From Candidatus Rokuibacteriota bacterium (lineage in GTDB: Bacteria; Methylomirabilota; Methylomirabilia; Rokubacteriales; CSP1-6): a stretch of DNA of 64,000 nt. The notes beneath the pieces are model-generated. The model ran no database searches. It worked only from the letters and a program-made list of their open reading frames with translations, and had not been told where the DNA came from. The stretch covers positions 16,305 through 80,304 of the forward strand of contig QHSQ01000115.1 of assembly GCA_003221615.1 (NCBI GenBank), given 5' to 3'. Numbering within the stretch: position 1 is the stretch's first letter; each line of letters starts with the position of its first letter. The position numbers and the translations under genes were made by a program. Positions 25,418 to 40,534 of the stretch are shown piece by piece.

Positions 25418-27005
25418 TCTGAAGATCGAGGGCGCCGAGGTCATCGACGGCACCGGGAGGCCCGGCAACCGCGCCGACGTCGGCATCAAGGACGACCGGA
25501 TCGCGGCGATCGGCGATCTTCACCGTGAGCCCGCCGGCCGCAACCTGCACGCCTCGGGCAAGGTCGTGGCGCCCGGCTTCATCGACATGCACTCGCACTC
25601 CGACTGGCGCCTCTGGGAAAACCGCCGCGCCGAGTCGAAGGTGAGGCAGGGCGTGACCACGGAGGTCGTCGGGAATTGCGGCTTCTCCCCCGCGCCCGTG
25701 TCCTCGGAGTTCCTGGAGGACCTGCGCGGCTTCGCGCTGCACGTGCCCGCGGGTATGGATTTCAGCTGGCGCTCGGTCGGCGACTACCTTCGCGCGTTCG
25801 ACGCCAGCGGCACCGCGCTCAACGTGATCCAGCTGATCGGCCACGGCACCTTGCGTGTAGCGGCGATGGGCTTCGCCCGCCGCGCCCCAACGGCGACCGA
25901 GCTCAGCCGGATGCAGAGGCTTCTGGCCGACGGGATCGAGGACGGCGCCTGGGGGCTCTCGACCGGGCTCATCTACGCGCCGGGCTCCTATGCCACGACC
26001 GACGAGGTGGTCACCTTGGCGGCCACGGCCTCGCGCCACCGAGGTTTCTACGCGAGCCACATCCGGGGCGAGGGCGCGACGCTCCTGGACGCGGTGAGAG
26101 AGGCGATCCACATCGGACGCGAGGGCGATCTGCCCGTCCAGATCAGCCACGTGAAGGCTGCGGGCCGCCCGAACTGGGGCAAGGTCGCCGACGCCCTCGA
26201 GCTCATCGACGAAGCGCGTGCCGAGGGACTCGACGTAATGGCCGACGTCTATCCGTACACCGCGTCCAGCACGAGCCTCCGGACGCTGCTACCGGATTGG
26301 GCGCTCGAGGGTGGAATCGATGCCATGCTCAAGCGCCTCGCCGACCCCGAGGACCTCGCGCGGATCCGCCGGGACATCGAGGCGCCCGAGACCGGTCAGG
26401 GCCTGCTCGATCGCATCGGGTGGGAGAACGTGATGGTGGCCTCCTGCCACCGACGCAAGGACGCCGAGGGCAAGCGCATCTCCGAGATCGCGGCCAGCCG
26501 CGGGATGGATCCGCTCGACGCTTCGATCGAGCTGATTGTCGCCGAGGGCGGGAAAGGATACATGATCCTCTTCCAGCTCGATGAGCGCGATCTCCGCCGG
26601 GCGCTGACTCATCCAGCAGTCATGATCGGCTCGGACGGCTCGGCGCTCGCGCCGTACGGCGAGCTTGCGGTGGGCAAGCCGCACCCCCGGAGCTATGGCA
26701 CGTTCCCGCGGGTTCTGGGCGAGTACGCACGCGAGCAGCGCGTGCTGAGCTTGCCCCAGGCGATCCACAAGATGACCGCGTTGCCGGCGCGGCGGCTCGG
26801 GCTCAAGGACCGGGGCGTCGTCGCGGTGGGCGCCCGCGCGGATCTCGTCGTGTTCGATTCGCGTCGCGTCTCGGACCGTGCCACCTACCAGGATCCGCAC
26901 CAGTACCCGGCCGGCATCGAGCACGTCCTGGTGAACGGGACGTTCGTCATCAAGGACGGCCAGCACACCGGAAGCCTGCCCGGACGCTTGCTGACGCCGC
27001 CGTGA
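25410..27005 (+). CDS. N-acyl-D-amino-acid deacylase / D-aminoacylase family amidohydrolase
   Basis: APGFIDMHSHSDW, QGVTTEVVGNCGFSPAP, SHVKAAGRPNWGK, IGSDGSA. Confidence 0.9.
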   Translation: MLDLKIEGAEVIDGTGRPGNRADVGIKDDRIAAIGDLHREPAGRNLHASGKVVAPGFIDMHSHSDWRLWENRRAESKVRQGVTTEVVGNCGFSPAPVSSEFLEDLRGFALHVPAGMDFSWRSVGDYLRAFDASGTALNVIQLIGHGTLRVAAMGFARRAPTATELSRMQRLLADGIEDGAWGLSTGLIYAPGSYATTDEVVTLAATASRHRGFYASHIRGEGATLLDAVREAIHIGREGDLPVQISHVKAAGRPNWGKVADALELIDEARAEGLDVMADVYPYTASSTSLRTLLPDWALEGGIDAMLKRLADPEDLARIRRDIEAPETGQGLLDRIGWENVMVASCHRRKDAEGKRISEIAASRGMDPLDASIELIVAEGGKGYMILFQLDERDLRRALTHPAVMIGSDGSALAPYGELAVGKPHPRSYGTFPRVLGEYAREQRVLSLPQAIHKMTALPARRLGLKDRGVVAVGARADLVVFDSRRVSDRATYQDPHQYPAGIEHVLVNGTFVIKDGQHTGSLPGRLLTPP

Positions 27006-27009
27006 CGTC

Positions 27010-31403
<4,394 letters not shown>

Positions 31404-31417
31404 CGGTCGAGGCGTGA

Positions 31418-31441
31418 CGCGGGGCGCTAAACCGCCCCGCG
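31418..31441 (+). terminator. Hairpin after the NtrC-type gene
   Basis: CGCGGGGCG-CTAAAC-CGCCCCGCG, weak U-tract. Confidence 0.55.
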
Positions 31442-31573
31442 CAGTTGCGTGTCGCCTCAGCCTGTGTACACTGAGAGCGTCCGCCGCTTTGGGCGGACCT
31501 CGCCTCCGATGAAAGTGACCTTCCGCGTTCGCGGGGCGTGCAAGAGAGCGGAAGACAGTCCGAGGGGGTTCCG

Positions 31574-31957
31574 ATGGCATCTAAACTCTATATAGGCGGT
31601 CTTGCGTACTCCACGACCAGCGAAGGGCTCCGGGAGTTCTTCACACAGTGCGGTAATGTCCTGTCCGCGACCGTGATCACCGATCGTTTTTCCGGGCAGT
31701 CCCGGGGATTCGGGTTCGTGGAGATGAACACGGCGGAGGAGGCCCAGGCCTCGATTTCTCAGCTGAACGGGCGCGAGCTCGATGGCCGGAGAATCACGGT
31801 GGAGATCTCGAATCCGCAGGCCGCCCGTACGGGTGGCGGTGGCGGCGGCCGGCCGGGCGGCGGTGGCCGACCGGGCGGTGGCGGACGCGGTCCTGGTGGC
31901 GGTGGCGGGCGGGACAGCGGCTACGCTCATCGGCCGTCCAAGCCCGTGAAGTGGTGA
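31574..31957 (+). CDS. RRM-domain RNA-binding protein with glycine-rich tail
   Basis: KLYIGGLAYSTTSEGLREFF (RNP2), SRGFGFVEM (RNP1), tail GGGGGGRPGGGGRPGGGGRGPGGGGG. Confidence 0.93.
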   Translation: MASKLYIGGLAYSTTSEGLREFFTQCGNVLSATVITDRFSGQSRGFGFVEMNTAEEAQASISQLNGRELDGRRITVEISNPQAARTGGGGGGRPGGGGRPGGGGRGPGGGGGRDSGYAHRPSKPVKW

Positions 31958-32024
31958 GACCGAAACGATACGCGGGAGCCACTCGGGCACGGTAAGACCG
32001 AGACTGCCGTAATCGTAGGCAGAG

Positions 32025-32054
32025 CGGGGGTCAGCCATACCAGGCTGACCCCCG
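32025..32054. terminator. Bidirectional terminator hairpin between convergent genes
   Basis: CGGGGGTCAGCC-ATACCA-GGCTGACCCCCG, 12-bp perfect stem. Confidence 0.75.
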
Positions 32055-32084
32055 TGTCGTTTCTACCGACCGGCGCGCTTCAGC

Positions 32085-33956
32085 TCAAACGGTAGGCGCC
32101 GCCTCGGCTCCGTCGAAGATCCGATCGTAACGCCCGTACTCCCGCGCGGCGTCCATGAACCACTTCACGATCTCCGCGTCGGAGCGCGGCGGGATCTCGC
32201 ACGACGTCGACAGGATGAAGGCCGAGTGCCGGGCCGCCGCATCGATGCAACGCCGTACGTCGGCGACCATCGCCTCCTTCGTCGACCGCTCGAACTTCGT
32301 CGCGTCCACGTTGCCGATCGCGACGGCCCGCCCCTTCGAGACTTCCATGAACCGGCTGAGCTGGTCCACGTAGAGGGTCGGATCCGCCTGCTGGTCGAGG
32401 TCGAACGAGACCGTCGTGAAGCCGCAGCGGAGCAGGTCCTCGTAGATCGGGTACGTCGTTCCGCAGATGTGCGTGGTCACGCCGACCTTCTTGGCCTTGA
32501 AGTAGTCGACCAGCTCCTTGTGGTAGGGCGCGACGAAGTCCCGGTAGTTGTCGGGCGAGATCAGGCTGATCGAGGCGGTCGGCTCGGAGAACGAAAGCCC
32601 GATCCCCGTCTTGGCGATGGCGTCGCCCCAGATCTTGCAGAAGTCGGTCGCGACCCGCATCAGATCGTGGATGAACTGCGGGTCCTCGAAGGTGTCGAGC
32701 AGCATCGTCTCGGGGTTGCGCAGCAGCATCGCGATCGTCCAGGGACCGACCGCGACCGCGCCGATGGCCGTCGGCGGCTTGGCGCGCACGAGCGCCTCGC
32801 ACTGCTCGAGGAACCCCGGCAGACGCGCCGTCTTGTACGGGTCGGGCATCGCGAGATGCGCCAGCTTCGCCTTGTCCTCGTGCAGCACGTGCTGGTCGAT
32901 CGACGGCACGACGTAGTCCGAGTACTTCACGCGGCACCCGAAGGCCTCCGCCTCCTTGGCCAGGTCGTTGTAGGCCAGGACCACGTCGGGCTGATACCGC
33001 TCGTAGTAGTTCAGCATCGCCGTGATCGCCTTCGGCACGTTCGTGCAGTACTCCTGGATCGACAGGCCGTCGAGGGTGCCGGCGAACGAGGCGACGATCG
33101 GGTAGACGGGCACGCGATCGGCGAAGGACCGGCGATAGGCGGCGACCACCCGATCGCGGTTCGTGAACTGCGAGCGACCGTGCTCGACCTCCCAGATCCG
33201 GCTGGCCTCCATGTATTTCGGCGGCAGCTTGGCCTCGTACTCCATGAACTGGGTGATCGGATAGCGGATCCCGCCGTTGTGGGTGCCCTTGAGGCCCTCG
33301 ATGACCTCTTCCATCTGAGTCCAGGGGATCGTGAAGGCCATCTCGTGGTCCTGCGTCTGGCCGAAGATGCGGTCGCCCGAGCACGGCAGGATCACCTGCG
33401 GCTGGTCCGTCCGCATCGTCGTCACGATGATCTCCGAGCAGTCGATGCGGCCCCCGAACGACGAGGTGATCTTGCCGCCCCGCTTCCAGAGCGCCGCCTG
33501 CGTCAGGCGCATGACCTGGGCGGGGTTGGCGTAGATGCAGACCAGGTGCGGCTCGAAGGTGGTGCGGTCGAGCGGCGCCACCAGGAGCGTGGAATACTCG
33601 CCCGGGGCGAACTTGTCGACCGCGGCCTCGGAACGCTGGCCCGCCGCCTTCGTCTCGGTGTACATGCCCTCGCAGAGCGTGCCAGAGTTGTGCAGGTGGG
33701 TCGGCTTCTCGAAGCCGAGCGCCGCGATGCCGAGCGAGCAGATGTGGTCCTCGCGCGTGAGCGCGATCATCCAGCCGTAGCGCCGGGCCATGTCGATGAC
33801 CTGGCAGTTCATGCTGAGCTTCTTGAAATCGCGGGCCGGCCGCCGGGCTTTCTCGGGGATTTCCTCGCCCGGGCGCAGCATCCGGATGGCCACCGGGAAC
33901 GTTTGCGGGCGGATGTAGAGCTGAAGCTCTCGATCAGCCGTCTTGACGTCGATCAT
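32085..33956 (-). CDS. Fusion protein: N-terminal DUF169-like domain plus C-terminal uroporphyrinogen decarboxylase-like (corrinoid methyltransferase-type) domain
   Basis: 623-aa single ORF; N-terminal part with FAPGEYSTLLVAPLDRTTFEPHLVCIYANPAQVMRL...DCSEII; C-terminal URO-D-like VGPWTIAMLLRNPETML, SLISPDNYRDFVAPYHKELVDYFKAKKVGVTTHICG. Confidence 0.75.
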   Translation of the reverse strand: MIDVKTADRELQLYIRPQTFPVAIRMLRPGEEIPEKARRPARDFKKLSMNCQVIDMARRYGWMIALTREDHICSLGIAALGFEKPTHLHNSGTLCEGMYTETKAAGQRSEAAVDKFAPGEYSTLLVAPLDRTTFEPHLVCIYANPAQVMRLTQAALWKRGGKITSSFGGRIDCSEIIVTTMRTDQPQVILPCSGDRIFGQTQDHEMAFTIPWTQMEEVIEGLKGTHNGGIRYPITQFMEYEAKLPPKYMEASRIWEVEHGRSQFTNRDRVVAAYRRSFADRVPVYPIVASFAGTLDGLSIQEYCTNVPKAITAMLNYYERYQPDVVLAYNDLAKEAEAFGCRVKYSDYVVPSIDQHVLHEDKAKLAHLAMPDPYKTARLPGFLEQCEALVRAKPPTAIGAVAVGPWTIAMLLRNPETMLLDTFEDPQFIHDLMRVATDFCKIWGDAIAKTGIGLSFSEPTASISLISPDNYRDFVAPYHKELVDYFKAKKVGVTTHICGTTYPIYEDLLRCGFTTVSFDLDQQADPTLYVDQLSRFMEVSKGRAVAIGNVDATKFERSTKEAMVADVRRCIDAAARHSAFILSTSCEIPPRSDAEIVKWFMDAAREYGRYDRIFDGAEAAPTV

Positions 33957-33994
33957 GAGCACCGCCTCCCGGTGCAGCGTACTACATTTTTCAC

Positions 33995-34022
33995 GCGCGC
34001 CCCGGCCAGCGGGGCCCCAGCC
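33995..34022. repeat. Diverged third copy (inverted) of the 50-bp hairpin repeat core
   Basis: GCGCGCCCCGGCCAGCGGGGCCCCAGCC matches reverse complement of the 9026..9075 unit at 26/28 nt. Confidence 0.65.
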
Positions 34023-34166
34023 GGCAACGGGCGCGGTCTCGCGAAATCCGCTCCAAGAGAGGTAGAATACGCGCGCTCCAGCGGGGGAGTACCCGCCGCC
34101 GCGGCGTCCCGGGCCGGCTACGCCGGGCGGGGCGCGGCAGCCGACCAATATCAGGGGAGGGTCCAG

Positions 34167-35603
<1,437 letters not shown>

Positions 35604-35661
35604 CCGCGCGACCGCCGGGGCGGACGCCGATTCACTCGCAAACCATCACACGAGGGGAGCT

Positions 35662-37620
35662 ATGGCTCAGTCGAAGGTGATGAAGGCGGATCTTCCGATC
35701 GAAGCGCTCCTCAAGGAAAAGCGAAAGTTTCCCCCGTCCAAGGCGTTCGTGAAGAACGCCGTCATGAATCGCAAGGCGATCTACGCCGAGGCCCAGCGGA
35801 ACCCCGTGAAGTTCTGGGAGCAGCGGGCGCGCGAGCTTCACTGGTTCAAGCCCTGGAAAAAGACGCTCGAATGGAAGCCGCCGTACGCCAAGTGGTTCAT
35901 CGGCGGCAAGCTGAACGTGGCCTACAACTGTCTCGACCGTCACGTGACCGGGCCGCGCAAGACCAAGGCTGCGCTCATCTGGGAAGGCGAGCCGGGAGAT
36001 TCGCGGGTCCTCACGTACTGGGATCTCTACCGCGAGGTCAACCTGTTCGCGTCGGCGCTCAAGCGCCACGGCGTCCGCAAGAGCGATCGCGTGACGATCT
36101 ACATGCCGATGGTGCCCGAGCTGCCGATCGCGATGCTGGCCTGCGCGCGGATCGGCGCCGCCCACAGCGTGATCTTCGGCGGCTTCTCGCCCGAGGCGGT
36201 GCGCGAGCGGATCCACGACGCCGAGTCCACGCTCGTCATCACGGCCGACGGCGGCTGGCGACGGGGCTCGACGGTGCCGCTCAAGAAGAACACGGACGAG
36301 GCGCTGCGCGGGGCCCCGGGCGTGAAGACGGTCGTGGTGCTGAAACGCACGGGCCAGCCGGTCGAGATGCAGAGCGGTCGCGACATCTGGTGGGACGACT
36401 TCGTCAAGGGCGCGCCCGCCCAGTGTCCGGCCGAGCCGATGGACTCCGAAGACCTCCTGTATCTGCTGTATACGTCGGGATCCACGGGCAAGCCGAAGGG
36501 CATCATTCACACGACCGCCGGCTATCTGACCGGCGTCGCGGCGACTCACAAATGGATCTTCGATCTGCACGACGAGGACGTCTACTGGTGCACCGCCGAC
36601 ATCGGCTGGGTGACCGGTCACTCCTACATCGTCTACGGGCCGCTGGCGAACGGCGCCACGACCGTGATGTACGAGGGCACGCCCGACCATCCCGACAAGG
36701 ACCGGTTCTGGCGGATCGTCGAGAAGTACGCGGTCACGATCTGCTACACGGCGCCGACCGCGATCCGGACGTTCATGAAGTGGGGCGAGGAATACCCGAG
36801 GCGCTGCGATCTCTCGAGCCTGCGGCTGCTCGGTTCCGTCGGCGAGCCGATCAACCCGGAAGCGTGGGTCTGGTACTGGAAGGTGATCGGCGGCGGCCGC
36901 TGCCCCGTCGTGGACACGTGGTGGCAGACCGAGACGGGCCACATTCTCATCACGCCGCTGCCGGCCCTCACGGTCCTCAAGCCGGGATCGGCGACTCTAC
37001 CGTTTCCGGGCATCGACGCCGAGGTGCTCGACGAGAAGGGCAACGCCGCGAAGGCGGGCTATCTCGTGCTCAGGAAGCCGTGGCCGGGAATGCTCCGCGG
37101 TATCTGGGGCGATCCCGACCGGTTCGTGAAGCAGTACTGGTCGAAGTACGACAACATCTATTTCACGGGCGACGGCGCCAAGCGCGACGAGGATGGCTAC
37201 TTCTGGCTCCTCGGCCGCGTCGACGACGTCATGAACGTCTCGGGGCACCGGGTCTCCACGATGGAAGTCGAGTCGGCCCTGGTCGATCACAAGTCGGTCG
37301 CCGAAGCGGCCGTGATCGGCAAGATGCACGACATCAAGGGGCAAGCGATCGCGGCGTTCGTCACCGTGAAGAGCGGTGTCGAGGGCTCGCCCCAGCTCAT
37401 GGACGAGCTGAAGGCGCACGTCGCGAAAAAGATCGGAGCTCTGGCGCGCCCCGACGACGTCATTTTCTCGGCCGAGCTGCCGAAGACGCGGAGCGGAAAG
37501 ATCATGCGCCGCCTCCTTCGCGACATCGCCGAGGGCAGGGCGCTCGGCGATACCACGACCCTGGCGGACCCCACGGTCGTGGCGCAGCTCAAGTCGAAGT
37601 ACGAGGAGCAGGAGGGCTAG
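35662..37620 (+). CDS. acs: Acetyl-CoA synthetase
   Basis: [73 protein letters not shown]. Confidence 0.95.
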   Translation: MAQSKVMKADLPIEALLKEKRKFPPSKAFVKNAVMNRKAIYAEAQRNPVKFWEQRARELHWFKPWKKTLEWKPPYAKWFIGGKLNVAYNCLDRHVTGPRKTKAALIWEGEPGDSRVLTYWDLYREVNLFASALKRHGVRKSDRVTIYMPMVPELPIAMLACARIGAAHSVIFGGFSPEAVRERIHDAESTLVITADGGWRRGSTVPLKKNTDEALRGAPGVKTVVVLKRTGQPVEMQSGRDIWWDDFVKGAPAQCPAEPMDSEDLLYLLYTSGSTGKPKGIIHTTAGYLTGVAATHKWIFDLHDEDVYWCTADIGWVTGHSYIVYGPLANGATTVMYEGTPDHPDKDRFWRIVEKYAVTICYTAPTAIRTFMKWGEEYPRRCDLSSLRLLGSVGEPINPEAWVWYWKVIGGGRCPVVDTWWQTETGHILITPLPALTVLKPGSATLPFPGIDAEVLDEKGNAAKAGYLVLRKPWPGMLRGIWGDPDRFVKQYWSKYDNIYFTGDGAKRDEDGYFWLLGRVDDVMNVSGHRVSTMEVESALVDHKSVAEAAVIGKMHDIKGQAIAAFVTVKSGVEGSPQLMDELKAHVAKKIGALARPDDVIFSAELPKTRSGKIMRRLLRDIAEGRALGDTTTLADPTVVAQLKSKYEEQEG

Positions 37621-37717
37621 CGGCCCGTGATCGCAGCAAATTGCTTGTGCGACGGGCACTTTCGGTATGATAGGCGCGCCAACGCGCAATTCGAACCCTC
37701 GAACATAAAGGAGACCT

Positions 37718-39061
37718 ATGCGGGCGGCTAAAGTTCCACTCAACGAGCTTCGCCGTGTCGTCGTGGCCGCATCCGTCGGCAACATCATCGAGTGGTACGA
37801 CTTCTACATCTTCGGGAGCCTGGCCTCCATCCTGGCGGTGAAGTTCTTCGAGAAGGGGCACCCGGTCGCCGCCTTCCTCAGCACGGTCGCGATCTTCTCG
37901 GTCGGCTTCCTGATCCGACCCCTGGGGGCGTTCGTGTTCGGCTGGCTCGGTGACAAGGTCGGCCGGAAGTACACCTTCATCGTGACGCTGACCGGTATGG
38001 GCCTGGCGACCGCCCTCATCGGCTTCGTGCCGACTTATCAGTCGATCGGTCTCGCCGCGGCCTTCATTCTCTTCGCGCTGCGCCTGATCCAGGGTCTCTG
38101 CCTGGGCGGGGAGTACGGCGGCGCCATCACCTACGTCGCCGAGCACATCGAGGATGAGCATCGCGGGTACTACACCGGCTGGCTGCAGACCTCGCCCACG
38201 CTCGGCATCGTCGTGTCACTGGCGACGATCATCGGGATCCGGACTTACCTGGGCGTCGAGGCATTCAACGACTGGGGCTGGCGGCTGCCGTTCATCATCT
38301 CGCTCCTCCTGGTCGCGATCGCGATCTGGATCCGGCTCTCGCTCGGGGAGACACCGATCTTCCAGGAGATGAAGGCGCGTGGCCGCACCACCACCAACCC
38401 GTGGCGCGAGGCGTTTCTCAGCAAGAACTTCAAATACGTGGCGATCGCCAGCGTGGTCGTGCTGGGACAGGGCTGCGTCTGGTACAGCGGGCAGTTCTGG
38501 GCGCTCTACTTCTTGCAAACGGTCAAGAAGCTCGACGTGCTGACCTCCAGCTACATCGTCGGCATCGCGCTGCTGATCGCCACGCCCACGCTGATCTTCT
38601 GGGGCTGGCTCTCGGACAAGGTCGGACGTAAGCCGATCATCCTGGGCGGCATGGCCCTGGCGTCGCTCACGTACTATCCGCTCTACAGCGCCCTTGGCAA
38701 CTATGCCGATCCCGCGAACGTCAACTACCCGATGGCGATTCTCATCGTCGTGATCCTCGTCAACTACGTCGGCATGACCTACGGGCCGATCGGGGCGTTC
38801 CTGGCCGAGTTCTTTCCGAGCCGGATCCGTTACACCTCGGTGTCGGTGCCCTACCACATCGGCAACGGCTGGGGTGGCGGTCTGGTCCCGATCGTCACGA
38901 CCTCGATGTTCCTCTCCACCGGTAGCGTGGGGTATGCCCTGATCTATCCGATCGTGGTCCCGGCCGTCATGTTCCTCATCGCCATCTTCGTGATGCCCGA
39001 GACTCGCAAGCACAGCATCTGGGAAGAGGGCGCAATCGAGGCGTCCCGCTCTCGCGCCTGA
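37718..39061 (+). CDS. MFS transporter, metabolite:H+ symporter (MHS) type
   Basis: IIEWYDFYIFGSLA, GWLGDKVGRKYTF, GGEYGGAITYVAEH. Confidence 0.92.
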   Translation: MRAAKVPLNELRRVVVAASVGNIIEWYDFYIFGSLASILAVKFFEKGHPVAAFLSTVAIFSVGFLIRPLGAFVFGWLGDKVGRKYTFIVTLTGMGLATALIGFVPTYQSIGLAAAFILFALRLIQGLCLGGEYGGAITYVAEHIEDEHRGYYTGWLQTSPTLGIVVSLATIIGIRTYLGVEAFNDWGWRLPFIISLLLVAIAIWIRLSLGETPIFQEMKARGRTTTNPWREAFLSKNFKYVAIASVVVLGQGCVWYSGQFWALYFLQTVKKLDVLTSSYIVGIALLIATPTLIFWGWLSDKVGRKPIILGGMALASLTYYPLYSALGNYADPANVNYPMAILIVVILVNYVGMTYGPIGAFLAEFFPSRIRYTSVSVPYHIGNGWGGGLVPIVTTSMFLSTGSVGYALIYPIVVPAVMFLIAIFVMPETRKHSIWEEGAIEASRSRA

Positions 39062-39100
39062 GCGCAACGCGCTAAGTCTCGCTCGCTGATACCGCGCCCC

Positions 39101-39142
39101 TCGGGCCTCGTCCTCGGCTGAACCGCCCAGGGCGAGGCCCGA
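39101..39142 (+). terminator. Inverted repeat downstream of MFS gene
   Basis: TCGGGCCTCG (39101..39110) / CGAGGCCCGA (39133..39142). Confidence 0.4.
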
Positions 39143-39331
39143 TCTGCTTCGCGTCGCATGCAATTTCCGGAAGTCGGCGATCTCGCCCGATGCGGTGGGC
39201 AAAATGTGCCCATTCTGCCGCCAAAAATGACAGGCCAAAAGGGCAAACCGCCCTGACCCTCTCTCGATGTCTCCCTCCAAGGCCAGACGATCATTGGTGA
39301 ATCAATCCCTTTCCCCCGCCGTCTCATCTCA

Positions 39332-39347
39332 GGCATAGGGGTTGCAC
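39332..39347 (+). promoter_or_regulatory. Candidate sigma-54 promoter upstream of dksA-like gene
   Basis: AGGCATAGGGGTTGCA: GG-N10-GC spacing, close to TGGCAC-N5-TTGCA. Confidence 0.55.
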
Positions 39348-39396
39348 TCGTCTTTGGCCCAGTTAGAGGGTCAGGGGTGCCAGGGAGGCCTACACC

Positions 39397-39801
39397 ATGG
39401 AGACGATTCGAGAGCGGTTGGAAGAGGACCTTAGAACGGCTGTCGGCCGGCTCCGCATGATCGGCGGGGCGGTTGCGGTCGAGGAGTTAGCTGGAGCGAT
39501 CGGCGACAACTCGCCGTACGCCGACGAGGTCGACGAGATCCAGGAGAACGAGCGTCGCGAGATCGGATTCGCCACGCGCGAGCTTCTGGTGGGCCGGGTC
39601 AACCGGCTCACGGCGGCGCTCGAGCGGTTGAAGAGCGGCGACTATGGGACCTGTGTCGAATGCGAAGAACTTATCTCGCCCGCGAGGCTCCAGGCGCTGC
39701 CTGAAGTCACGACGTGCGTTCGGTGCCAGGACCGGCTCGAGCGCCTCGGGCGCCAGTTCGTACCGGCCGAAGACGAGCTCGAGACGGCCGACGAAGACTA
39801 A
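39397..39801 (+). CDS. DksA/TraR-type C4 zinc-finger protein
   Basis: YGTCVECEELISPARLQALPEVTTCVRCQDRLE. Confidence 0.92.
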   Translation: METIRERLEEDLRTAVGRLRMIGGAVAVEELAGAIGDNSPYADEVDEIQENERREIGFATRELLVGRVNRLTAALERLKSGDYGTCVECEELISPARLQALPEVTTCVRCQDRLERLGRQFVPAEDELETADED

Positions 39802-39826
39802 CTGACGTCGCAGCCAACCTGTGCCG

Positions 39827-39861
39827 GCGGGGCCGGAGAGAAATCCGGCCCCGCTGTTTTT
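39827..39861 (+). terminator. Rho-independent terminator
   Basis: GCGGGGCCGG-AGAGAAAT-CCGGCCCCGC followed by TGTTTTT. Confidence 0.88.
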
Positions 39862-39877
39862 GTGTAGTCTAAGGGCC

Positions 39878-40507
39878 GTGCGGACGCCGCTGCTCGACCT
39901 CGCGCGCCCCGGATTCAGCCGCCTCTGTCGCGCCTACTTCGGTCTCGAGCTGTCGGGCGTCGCCAATATTCCGCCGAGCGGGCCTCTGATCATCACGCCG
40001 AATCATCAGACCTTCGCCGACCCGGCCCTTGTCACGATCCCGGTGAAGCGACGCGTCTACTACATGGCGTGGAACCGGCTCTTCGAGATCCCGGTGTTCA
40101 GCTGGATGATCCGCCGGCTCAGAGCGTTTCCCGCCCGAATCGATTCGGCCGATCCCTCATCGGTGCGGGAAGCCGTGCGGCTGCTCACGGCGGGCCACGT
40201 CGTGATGATCTTTCCCGAAGGAGGGCGCACGCTCACCGGAAACGTCGAGCGCTTCAAGCTGGGGGCCTTCCGCCTGGCCGCCACGCTCCGCGTTCCGGTC
40301 TTGCCCGTCACGATCGCCGGCGGCCACGAGTCGTGGCCGCCCGGGCGCGTGTTTCCACGGCCGGGACGGATCTCGATCACCTATCATCCGCTACTCGAGC
40401 CCGATCCCGCGCTCGAGCCGCGGCAGGCCGCCAGCGCGCTCGCCCAGCGCGCTCGGTCGGTCATCGCGGGCACGCTCGGCGAGACCTCGGCGGCACCGTG
40501 CGTCTGA
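39878..40507 (+). CDS. 1-acyl-sn-glycerol-3-phosphate acyltransferase (PlsC-like)
   Basis: NHQTFADP (NHx4D), FPEGGRTLTG. Confidence 0.88.
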   Translation: MRTPLLDLARPGFSRLCRAYFGLELSGVANIPPSGPLIITPNHQTFADPALVTIPVKRRVYYMAWNRLFEIPVFSWMIRRLRAFPARIDSADPSSVREAVRLLTAGHVVMIFPEGGRTLTGNVERFKLGAFRLAATLRVPVLPVTIAGGHESWPPGRVFPRPGRISITYHPLLEPDPALEPRQAASALAQRARSVIAGTLGETSAAPCV

Positions 40508-40534
40508 GTCAGCGCCGAGCTCTTCGACCGGTCC

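Noticed and set aside
32226-34166. Long 5' extension of the malic enzyme ORF (1125 aa)
   Set aside because: Region upstream of ATG 34167 is antisense to the URO-D fusion gene; a strong SD precedes 34167.
35871-37670. 599-aa plus-strand ORF overlapping acs
   Set aside because: Alternative frame of acs, Arg/Ala/Gly-rich, no domain.
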